64,000 nt of DNA, taken from contig WHUZ01000140.1 of assembly GCA_015179045.1 (NCBI GenBank), positions 36,470 through 100,469 of the forward strand, given 5' to 3'. The translations under genes and the position numbers were made by a program. Source of the stretch: Kalaharituber pfeilii (taxonomy: Eukaryota > Ascomycota > Pezizomycetes > Pezizales > Pezizaceae). A model generated the notes under the pieces. That model was not told where the DNA came from. It searched no databases and saw only the letters and a program-made list of their open reading frames with translations. Positions 48,290-57,650 of the stretch are shown one piece after another; the first letter of the stretch is position 1, and every line of letters begins with the position of its first letter.

Positions 48290-49346
48290 AGTATCAATAC
48301 AGCTCGAAAGAGGCAGCTTTAATATATTAAGTCAATAAAAAATGTAGCATTAGAAATTGAAAAAACAAACATGCGGCCAAGCCTAATTTGATTGTCTGTG
48401 CAGATAAAGAGTTGCTCTAGATCTATAGTAGAGTACATCAGTAAGAGACCACCTGCGACTAAGATTATGAACTTGAACTCGTAGCCCTCTTCCATCACCC
48501 AACCACATCGGATTACAAATTAAACAATGTAGACATATACTATTTCATCTCTCTACAACTATTCATTGTTCAAATTAAAAAAAATTGATATAGTATTGAG
48601 AAATAGAAGATCAAAAGATTTGTACTTTATATAAGAGGCCTTTCAACTGTTACATATTAAGCCAAAATTGCAGTATTAATACTACTGTAGCAGAAAACTT
48701 ACTATATATAGAACTAATTAATATAATTATTATATAAATATACTAAGTAAGTCTATTACATTATATCTAATATATATAATAGTTGTTACGGAGGTGGTAA
48801 ACGCAGAGAGTTACCGTCCGCCAGGCCAAAAAGACACTTGACTAGCGATACTCGCTAGTCCTCTGCGGAGCTCATATAGCACTCATTTATGCGACTGCGG
48901 CGCCTTTCCGGCTGTCGCATGTCGCTTACGTCGCATATGCGCATTTCGTATGCGCTTGCATTTTTCGCTTTTCGCGCGCTCCACCGGCCGCCCACACTAC
49001 AGTCGCGGTGAACCCGTAACAATAGTTTTATACAAGCTACTATCTATGAAAGACTATCTTTTAAAATAGTTTAAGAAAGATACCTTATTAAATAATAATA
49101 ATAAATATAGTTAAGTATACCTTTCTTATAAAAATAGAATAATTAAATTAAAAATACTTAATTATAAATTTTAAAAAAGATTTAAAGTTTATTTATATAG
49201 TCTACTATTTTTCTATAATTTTATTACTAACTTACTATATTCTATTAGAATATTATATATAACTAAAATATTATACAATTTTAGATAACTATTACAACTT
49301 ATTAAATAGTTTAATTATAATAAAAATTTAGGTATATCTTAATTAT
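48290..49346. repeat. AT-rich island, probably a C-to-T mutated old repeat
   Basis: Except for the GC-richer LTR-like insert at 48784-49021, this segment is almost all A and T, with dense TATA/TTAAT runs and no coding. The same composition resumes at 53160-53440, beyond the LTR/Tc1 block, so the two halves were once continuous. Extreme TpA enrichment fits repeat-induced point mutation or methylation-driven decay, but I cannot compute the index here. Confidence 0.55.
48784..49021. mobile_element. Small LTR-like (or TIR) element
   Basis: A 238-bp unit TGTTACGG...CCGTAACA with 8-bp inverted ends lies between 5-bp direct repeats ATAGT (48779-48783 and 49022-49026). TG...CA ends and a 5-bp duplication fit a solo LTR; a small DNA element is possible. 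It contains a near-palindrome ACTAGCGA-TAC-TCGCTAGT and CGCATATGCG motifs. A diverged fragment of the same family lies at 63084-63226. Confidence 0.7.
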
Positions 49347-49384
49347 TGTCACAGCCCACGCCCTACAGTCTCCGCACACTAAGC

Positions 49385-49735
49385 CACAACCGCCGGCAAG
49401 CCACGACCGCCGGCAAGCCATGACCGCCGGCAAGCCATGACCGCCTCCCGCCAACAGCCGGCAAGCTCATAGAACCGGCTAGCTGCCAGTATAGCCCGCC
49501 TGCCAGTATAGCCCGCCTGCCCGCCTACTAGTATGGCCCGCCTGCCAGTATAGCCCGCCTGCGAGTACAGCCCGCCTGCTAGTATAGTCCGCCTGCTAGT
49601 ATAGCTCGCCTGCCAGTACAGCCCGCCTGCTAATATAGCCCGCCTGCCAGTACGACCCGCCTGCTAGTATAGCCCGCCTGCCAGTACAGCCCGCCTGCTA
49701 GTATAGCCGTCTGCCAGTATAGCCTGTCTGCCATG
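49385..49735. repeat. 17-bp tandem repeats inside the LTR
   Basis: Four copies of a 17-mer around CCGCCGGCAAGCCATGA (49385-49450) are followed by some 15 copies of a different unit close to CCAGTATAGCCCGCCTG (49488-49735), with C/T and A/G variants. Confidence 0.9.
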
Positions 49736-50559
49736 AAAACTCTGCCTTCACCACTCTGTTCTTACTACTGCCCTCGTCGCTGGTTCTACCCTTGTATTAT
49801 GTTTCTTAGGTAATGAACCTATCATGCATATATAGGCTCTATCTTGCCCTCATGTAAATAGTTTCTTCTCTCCTTGTCTGTTGTCTTGTCTTCTTAATAG
49901 ACCCATATGGTTCCTCGCAGTCCATATGTTCTTGTTATTCTTGTCAATCTCTAGATCTAATTCAGTACCTGATCTTCTCTGCCTTTTCACCATAGCCTGC
50001 CAGCGCCGCTGAACTGGAACCGCTGAACTACTACCTACAAGCCTCTCCTGTACGGAGGTGTGGCAGAAAAGTAATTTCCACCTTCCGTTTTCGGAAAAGC
50101 GTAACTTGGCGCATATGCAACATATTATGCATAAAATACAATGCATATGTGCATATGCGGTATATGATGCATATGACGCATGCGCACGCATATTATATAC
50201 AGTTAGTATATTTATTGACAGACGCAATGAGTTTGAGTTTGACCTGCTGACTATAAGTTGTATTGAAGGATTTGAATTCAGTGAAATATAGTAGATTTAT
50301 TTTGCGTGTTTATATACAATCTCATTAATAGGAAGAAAACGAACATTGAATTTAGGTGGTCCTGGAGGTCTTCCACGTTTAGTTACTCTTCCCTCTTTAG
50401 TACCTTTTTTTTTTTTCCCTTTTCTGGATCTGCGTTTTCCTTTCCGTCCTTCCCTTTGCTCTTCACCAGACTCTTGTTCCTGCTCCTGCTCTAACTCATC
50501 TTCATTCCATTGATCAGCATCAACTTCTTCAACTTCTTCAACATCTACCTACAGAGAAC

Positions 50560-52582
50560 TAGTAAAAAGAGAAGTAAAATAATCTATATAGGATTCTGGA
50601 AGATCTTTCGTCATTTGCTTAAAGGTAGTATATGCTTGCTGGCAAACTTGACGAATTTTTTTGATTTTTTTTCTGATATCTGACTTCCGTAATTTATCAG
50701 ATTGACGTTTTCCTGTCCTCCCTTCCTTATATTCATTACCTCCTTCAAGTTTAATCACTTCTTGAATATGACGAGGAATTCGCTCAATCCATGATTGAAT
50801 TCTCCATTGTTCAAGATCCTTCCAAGCTTAGTATAGATATCAAAATTAGCTACTAATAGTATTAAACATTATATTGTATCTAATATACCTTAAGCCACAC
50901 TTTTTCAGCAGTAAGACGGCAAGTTAAAGGACCCTTCTTAGTTGTTGCTTGCTTCATATAAGCCCAACATGGTTCAATCATATTCAAGTCTGGAGAGTTG
51001 CCAGGCCAAATGAAACGTTCAATTTCTGAGACATCGAAGTAAACTCGTTGACGTTTGGAAGCATGAGAAGGAGCCTTATCTTCCATGACAGTAATATTTG
51101 GAATAAAGCATTTGGCAGCTTCAGCAAATGGAAGAAGTTTGGTAAGAAGAATTTCGTTTAAGTATCTATACCAATCAACTCCACCTTTGCTTTCCTCTCT
51201 AGAAAAAGCTCCGTTCTTCACATTAAATTTCCAGGTTGGCTTTCTCCCACCTAGAAGCAGCTGCAGAGTTAGTAGAAGCTATTACCGGGTGCAAAATTCG
51301 ACTGAAAAAACAGCTGCCAACCCGCGTGCAAAAAAGCTGCCTACCCGGGTGCAAGCCCGGGTGCAAAACAGCTGCAAAAATCGAATGAAAAAACAGCTGC
51401 CAACCCGGGTGCACAAACAGCTGCCAACCCGCGTGCAAAAAAAAGCTGCCAACCCGGGTGCAAGCCCGGGTGCAAAACAGCTGCAAAAATCGAATGAAAA
51501 AACAGCTGCCAACCCGCGTGCAAAAAAAAAGCTGCCAACCCGGGTGCAAGCCCGGGTGCAAAACAGCTGCAAAAATCCAATGAAAAAACAGCTGCCAACC
51601 CTGGTGCACAAACAGCTGCCAACCCGTGTGCAAAAAAAAAGCTGCCAACTCGGGTGCAAAATTCGAGTGAAAAAACAGCTGCCAACTCGGGTGCAAAAAT
51701 CGACTGCAAAATGCCTGCCAAAACGGCTGCTGTAAGAGTAGAAGAAATCTCCACACACTTACCTGTATTCCGAAGTCCCATTCTTCTCATCATAGTATTG
51801 AGTTCCCACTGTGTCTTGCACTCTTCCTCAATAGCAGTATTAATCAGATTCACTTCTTTTTCTGCCCGTTGCTTTTCCTTTTTGGTTTCTGGTTTCCAGA
51901 TATGACAAGGTCCTTTAAAGTCATATGTGAAGCATCCCCAGAACATGAACTCAGAGTATCCTTTCCACCGCTCTCGAACACAGGATTTAATGCAGACTTC
52001 ATGTGGCTGTCTCCATACCTTTAAGAATTTTGTTAGTTATTTTGCTTAGATATAAATATAGTAGCAACTTACCCTATAACTTCCTCTTCTATGCCCTAAT
52101 ACCACTGAAGTTTCATCTGTCCAAACCACTCGTTTCCAATCCTCAAGAGTCCAATGCTGATATCGTAAAGCAAACTGATAACGTGCTTCTCTCATTTCTT
52201 TTGTCAAGCCAGGCTTTCGTGTAGGTTTGGTTTTTCTGAATCCATGTTTTCGTAGTACCTTCCATGCGCTATAGCGAGATATATTAAATTGAACAGCTAG
52301 TGAACGAACTGACTTTTCCCGACCATAACGATCATACTTGATAGCCTCAATCAATTTTTGTTCCACCTCAGGTGTAATTTTTTTACGCCTTCCAGAGCGT
52401 GGGGTATCAATAACATGAAATGAAGAGAGAGGGGTTCCAGGATACCAGCCTCGTTCAAGTGCTTTATTATAAAGATTGGTAACCTGTCGAGAGGTAATTC
52501 CAGTTTGCCGCTGAATCTCAACAAGACACTCTCCTACTGCCTTCAAAATCACTGCTTGAGCTCTAGTTACAATATCAAACAT
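50560..52582 (-). CDS. Tc1-like (DDE_3) transposase with several introns
   Basis: Start ATG at 52582 (MFDIVTRAQAVI). Exon 1 is 52582-52073, exon 2 is 52018-51763, exon 3 starts at 51250. Intron 1 is 54 nt (GTAAGT...CTAAC...AAG). Intron 2 is 512 nt (GTAAGT...CTAAC...TAG). Helix-turn-helix segments (TGITSRQVTNLYNKA; SVRSLAVQFNISRYSAWKVL) precede the catalytic domain: VVWTDETSV (first Asp), FMFWGCFTYDFKG, TVMEDKAPSHAS (second Asp) and PGNSPDLNMIEPCWAYMK (third acidic residue). A further intron or shift lies near 50880-50820, and KDLEQWRIQSWIERI then a Lys-rich tail follows to about 50560. The exact 3' end is uncertain. It may still be functional. Confidence 0.78.
51290..51720. repeat. Minisatellite filling the transposase intron
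   Basis: Roughly 18 units of 22-25 bp around AAACAGCTGCCAACCCGGGT are organised in a longer period of about 110 bp. It lies wholly between the splice sites of transposase intron 2 and stays open on both strands. Confidence 0.85.
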
Positions 52583-52679
52583 CTTAATAAGCTGAATAAT
52601 GAAAACTGAAAAACAGGAGCTTAAGAATGAGAGATAGAGAACAAGAGTTGGAGAACACAGTAGGAGAATGCAGCTAGAA

Positions 52680-52925
52680 AACGAGAGCTGGCGAAGGAGA
52701 GCTGGCGGAGAGCCAGCGTAGGAGAGCTGGCCGGCGAAGGAGAGCCGGCGAAGGAGAGCCAGCGAAGGAGAGCTGGCGAAGGAGAGCCGGCGAAGGAGAG
52801 CCGGCGAAGGAGAGCCAGCGAAGGAGAGCTGGCAAAGGAGAGCTGGTGAAGGAGAGCCAGCGAAGGAGAGCTGGCGAAGGAGAGCCAGCGAAGGAGAGCT
52901 GGCGAAGGAGAGCTGGAGAACAAGA
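52680..52925. repeat. 15-bp minisatellite upstream of the transposase start
   Basis: About 16 units of GCGAAGGAGAGCYRG-like 15-mers lie between the right terminal repeat and the transposase ATG, probably in its promoter or 5' UTR. They translate on the minus strand into repeats such as LSFASSPSLALL, but this is unlikely to be coding because the homologous transposase starts at 52582. Confidence 0.85.
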
Positions 52926-53159
52926 GTGCTTAAGCTATAATGTGGGGTTGAATGCGGGGTTGACCAGCTTGTTATGCATAGTAATGCATATTTCGTGTGC
53001 ATATGCGCCAAGCAACGCTATTCCAAAAACGGAAGGTGGAAATTACTTTTCTGCCACACCTCCGTAAAGCCTCTGCCGTTCGGCGCTTGCGAAACTACTA
53101 TTACCCTGAACCGGTTGTATCCCTTAGCAGCACCAGCCGGCCCGCCGCGTGACAATTAT

Positions 53160-53440
53160 GTATAAGAAAGTAGTTTAAATATCTTAGTTTATATCTATTA
53201 AAGAATATAATATACTATATTAAGATATATCTAATTAAATAATAGTTAATTTTTATTTATAAAATTAAATATAAATTAGCTAAAGTATTAATATATTTAA
53301 TTTTATATTATTATATACTTATAATTTTATATATTAAGTTTAAAGCTAATATAAGTATTATAGTAGAATTATAGTAGATATTATAGATAAATAAGTAGTC
53401 TATAACTAAAGAATATATTTTAGTAAGTTTTAGTAGTTCT
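53160..53440. repeat. AT-rich island, right half
   Basis: Same A/T-only texture as 48290-49346; it is the continuation beyond the LTR/Tc1 insertion. Confidence 0.55.
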
Positions 53441-53569
53441 AGAAATGCCCAGGAGCGAACTCAGCTTGCTGAGGAGCGGTGGGTTGATTACAAGCCGCAC
53501 AGGGCCTTTCTTCCCAATTAGGAAAAATGCCAAGACCTGAGGCTAGCATATCTACCATCTAACTCATTC

Positions 53570-53805
53570 TACTTCATCTTGTACCATCGGGTCGAGCCAG
53601 TCATACTTGTCAAATTCAGTTCATTCTTGCACCATCAGATCGGGCCGGCTATATGCGTCAAATTCGGCTCATTTTACATCATCTCGTGCCATCAGGTCGG
53701 GCCTGCAATTCGTGTGAAATTTAACTCATTCTGGCTCATCTCAAGCCGTTGCCAAACCTGCCAAGTTCAGCTCATTCTGCATCATCTCATACCGGCAGGT
53801 TGTAC
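53570..53805 (+). repeat. Degenerate tandem repeat, unit near 55-60 bp
   Basis: Four to five imperfect units each contain a CATC(A/T)TCTCG-like start, CCATC(A/G)GGTCGGGCC, GTCAAATTC and CTCATTCT in that order. Confidence 0.7.
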
Positions 53806-54430
53806 CCTGACAAGCCCGGTCCCACGAAGCGAAAGGCTCCGCCGCTCAGAGATAAAACGTCCTTTCTTGTGGCCTGTTACCCTGAATTTGCCCTACTACA
53901 TGTGTTCTTGTTCACTTATTGCATGTCATTCTCTCATGTGTTTTCTATGCTCCATCGTCATGGCATTCTCTTGTGTATTCCCTATATGTCATTATTGCTG
54001 CATATGAGTCCTACATCACGGCCTGATCAGGAGCTCAGGCTAGAGGAGGGGAGATACTGTCATGCCGCAATAGGAATTAACAGGGATTAGTTCTTGGTAA
54101 CTACAATGCAGCGATCGACCCGAACCACAGAATGCTCTCGAACCGCGCCAGCAGCCACAGCTCTACAGCGCTCTACATCATTCTACATCATTCTACAGCA
54201 CTCTTCCATGTCGTGATGTATGTTTCTATTTTCGTCATGTTCAAGTTCATCATCCAAGACACCGACAACAACTTTTACAGAACGCGCGCTTGGAAGAAAA
54301 CCATCTTCCCGGCGCACCAGAAATCCGAAAGTTACATCAATACGAAGCTCAGGACCGCCTGAGAAAGAATATCGACTCGAATTTACAGAAATCCAGAATC
54401 TACAGCACGCTTTTTGAAGGTTAAGTTTTT
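53806..54430 (+). mobile_element. Probable Ty3/gypsy 3' end: internal remnant, polypurine tract, LTR start
   Basis: AGAGGAGGGGAGATAC followed directly by TGTCATGCCG (54058) is the usual polypurine-tract/LTR junction of fungal Ty3-type elements. Upstream, frames with PVPRSERLRRSEIK suggest the tail of Pol. The LTR's end was not located, so the right boundary is a guess. Confidence 0.45.
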
Positions 54431-54746
54431 GGGACTTTTCGAAGTTCTTCCCATACAAATTCTGGGAAGCGGGGGGGCTCGCGCCTGATTGGTGCCAGCA
54501 AAGCCCCGCTGGTGCTGACCTTTAGGACCGATTTCGAGCTAGTGTAGCAAAGACTTTGCGAACAGGTGCTAAATCGGCCGATCGGCAGCAGACGACGACC
54601 AAGAACAGAAGCGAGCTAGACGGCAGACCACCTTCGATTTTGGAATAGCGCACGGAGCTACTCCCAAAGCGGCGACTTCCCGAAAAAGGGAAGTTACAAT
54701 AGGAAGGCAGGAGAAGGAGGACAGGAAGAAGAGGAAAGGAAAGGAA

Positions 54747-57290
54747 TGTCGGTAGAAGGGGGAAACCCGAGGCTGGAGTTCCTTGGACCGGTGGGGGATG
54801 GGTGGACAGGGGAGGTTTTTGTCATTGACAGAAATGAAGTTTGGGCATCGATGAGGTGCATAAGTGGGAGACAAAGGAGTGGTGGCTGGCAAATGTGGGA
54901 GAGGCAGAGGATGTTATGACGGTGAAGCAGAGAGTGGAGAGGGCGTGGACAAAGGGAGGAGAATACGATGGGCAACTCGATATGATCGAGGAGCTGAGGA
55001 AGGATGCGGTGGAGGCAGCACAGAGGAGAGGGGTACCGGAGGTGAGCTGGGTAAAGACTGAGGAGCTCAGAAGCATCACGGACGTGGCAGAAGTGGTACG
55101 GGTCTGGAGTGAAGACGCGGCGATGTTTAGGAAATATGAGGATGGAGCAGATGGGATAGAGATACAGAAGGATGTGGAAGTTCTAGACAATGCAACGCGG
55201 GAATGCATTGTGGTGAGAAAGGGGCCTCAGGTAGTTTTTGCGAGACAGCAGGAGCTCCGAGGACCACCAGGGTCATGATGAGTTGGGGGAGGAGGGGGGG
55301 CGAGAGAGGGAGGGGCAGGAGTAGGAGCCCATCCCCGTGTGATGGCAGGGGGAGGGGAGCGAGCAGCGGGGGGACCTTGGAGATCCAGGACTCCCAACCG
55401 GAATATGGACCGGTAGTGCCGAAGGTGGACCTGCCGGTGGTAAGAGAGGAGGAGGGGGAGGAGGAGGAAGAAGGCGAGGAAATGGGAGAAGAGGAAGGGG
55501 AGATGGAGGACGGGGAAGGGGAGGATGAGGAAGTCTCGGGGGAGGAGAGCAAGGGGAGGAGGAAGAAGGGGGAGCTTTGGAGGAGGGGGCGAAGGAGGTT
55601 CTAGCGCTCATGCACGCAGCACAGGTGCTAAACAGGAGGGGAGAAGCACTGGGGAAGGAAGGGAAGGAAGGTCATCAGAAGGCGGTAAGAGAGATGTGGG
55701 AGAAGGTAGGAGCAATCTTGGGGACAGAGGTCTTCGAGAAGGGATGGGGGGAGCTGGGAGGAAGGGTGGGAAAGGCGACACGGCTTTCGAGTATCATCGG
55801 AGGTGGAGGATGACGGGGAGGGAGGTGAGCAACTGGAAGGAAGAGGCGAAGGCAGTTAGAAAGGGGGTGAGGGAGAAGGCGGAGACAGAGACGCAGGAGA
55901 GGTTAGGGGCGTTGGAGAGGATGGTGGCAGAAATGCACGTAGCGATGGGTCTGGCATCAGGAAAGGAAGAGAGGAAGCTGGAGAGGAGAAGAGGAGGAGG
56001 GAGGAGGAGAAAGCTGAGGAGGAGAAGAGGAGGAAAAAGGAGAATGAGATCCGGGAGATACGGAAGTGGCAGGAGGAGCAGGAAAAGAAGAAGAGGAGGA
56101 AGAAGAGAAGCAGAAGGAAGCGGAGGTAGAGAGCCGGAGAAAGATTGAGGAAGAAAGGAAGGCAGCAGTGAAGAGGGTGGAGGTTCTGAAGAAGGTGACG
56201 CACGTAATTGGGACACCGGGGAGCTCGCAGGAAGAGCTCAAAAAGTTGGAGGAGGAGGAGAGGAAGCTGAAGGAGGAGGCGGAGAAAGCAGCAAGAGAGG
56301 CGGAGAAGAGAATTGAGGGGAGAACTGGACGATTGTGAAGGGGAGGAAGTTGTGGAAGAGGACACTGAGGACCATCCACAAGGCGGCAGTGCCTTTTGGA
56401 AAGGAGGGACGGAGGAGAGAAACATCCTCATGAAGAGGTGTGAGTCTCTCTGGGAGGCAATGGGGAAGGGAGCGGAGGAGAGAGGGTGGAGGATAGCGAG
56501 AGTGGAGAGGAACCCGGCAGTGTCCAAGTTCGAAAGGACTTGGTTCCTGGTGGATATAGAGGAGAAGGAGAGCCAGAAGGAGGTGATGGAGAGGTTCGGC
56601 GCATGGATGCGCCTCATCTTTGGAGAGGACCTCGTGAGGGTGGAGGTTCACAATAAAAACGCGGTCCCCCTGGTGCTGAAGGGAGTTGATTATGAGGAGG
56701 GACGGAGGAGGTGGAGAAGATGAGGAGGATGCTAAGAGAGAAGAATCCGGACGTCAATTTCGGCTTGAGACCACCGGTACGTTTCGGTGCAGTCCCACCC
56801 ATGGGGAAACCAAGAGTTTCCCAAGTAAAGTTTGAGGTGGTGGACGCAGACGAGGCGGTGAAAGTTTTGAAGAAGGGCCTGGTGTGGAGAGGAGTGAGGA
56901 GGGTGGTAGAGAGGTATAAGCCGGGAGTGCACATGCAGGGAGACGTGCAAGTGAGCTACGCCAACATGGCGGCAGCGGCGGCGGCGGGCAGCAGCAGCAG
57001 CAGAGGCAGCAGGGAGGAGGAGTGGCGGCAGGGAGGGGGTACCCAGCAGGGGTGCAGGTGGTGCATCCAAGCGTGGGGTTTGGAGCACCAGGGGCAGGAG
57101 TGCAGGTGCAGGTAGTTGGGACGCAGGCGAGCAACCAGGGGAGCCAGGGGATGGGTTGCTACAACTGCGGAAAGAAAGGTCATCTAGCAAGGGAGTTTTA
57201 AGAAGGGGGTGATGACCTGTTTACTGTTGCGGAGGGTGGGGGCACATTGCAAGGATGTGCATGGAGAGGCCCAAACCGGTCACTCCAAAT
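54747..57290 (+). pseudogene. LINE ORF1 (Gag-like)
   Basis: Begins near 54747 and shifts frame before 54841. Open stretches then follow (54841-55278, 55525-56148, 56066-56338, 56313-56723, 56711-57115). The middle (55950-56340) is an Arg/Glu/Lys coiled-coil region. Two zinc knuckles close it: YNCGKKGHLARE (57161; final Cys replaced by Phe) and GGWGHIARMCMERPKP (57230, C-x2-C-x4-H-x4-C type). The protein binds LINE RNA in related elements. Confidence 0.65.
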
Positions 57291-57650
57291 CAAAGCCAGA
57301 AGAGGGAGAGGGTGGAGGAGACTCCGATGAAGAAGAAACAGGAGGAGGGGAGTAAGGCAGTGAAAGTGGAGGGGGGGAAGGGGAAGGGGAAGCAAGCGGA
57401 GGCGGGGGGAAGGGGAGGTGAAGTTTTCGGGAGTCCTGTCAGAAGACTGGGATGCGAAGGCGAGAGCTTTGGAGCTGGCGGAGTGGATGAAGGAGAGGAG
57501 GGGAGGAGAGAGGATGGATGTGGATGACAGAAGGGACATGGCGGGGTCTATGCATGCACCGGGGGTGAGGTTGGGAGATATTTTTGGGGACGGAGGCCTG
57601 CTTGATGAGGGGTGGGAAGCAGAGAGCAGCGGGGTACCCAGACCAGTATG

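Larger units (their letters stand above)
50053..53064 (-). mobile_element. Tc1/mariner-type transposon
   Basis: The 3,012-bp element has TA on both sides (50051-50052 and 53065-53066). The terminal inverted repeats exceed 60 bp and begin CGGAGGTGTGGCAGAAAAGT; they stay nearly identical through TTTCCACCTTCCGTTTT and GGCGCATATGCA. A spliced transposase gene reads on the minus strand. Close agreement of the two ends suggests a fairly recent insertion. It sits inside the LTR at 49347-53154, which in turn sits inside the AT-rich island, giving a clear order of events. Confidence 0.92.
49347..53154. mobile_element. Solo LTR (about 794 bp) split by a Tc1 element
   Basis: It starts TGTCACAGCCC (49347) and ends CGCGTGACA (53154). 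Direct repeats ATTAT flank it (49342-49346 and 53155-53159). Subtracting the Tc1 element and one TA leaves about 794 bp. A TATATAGGCTC box (near 49830) followed by CT-rich DNA resembles the U3/R part of a Ty3-type LTR. No internal coding region or second LTR is present, so it appears to be a solo LTR. Confidence 0.72.

Noticed and set aside
51223..51758. Repetitive Cys/Gly/Phe frames encoded by the minisatellite on both strands
   Set aside because: The array lies between canonical splice sites of the transposase and the exons join exactly across it, so it is intronic.
52621..53011. N-terminal extension of the transposase (LSFAS-type repeats)
   Set aside because: It comes from a 15-bp minisatellite; the conserved helix-turn-helix begins just after the ATG at 52582.
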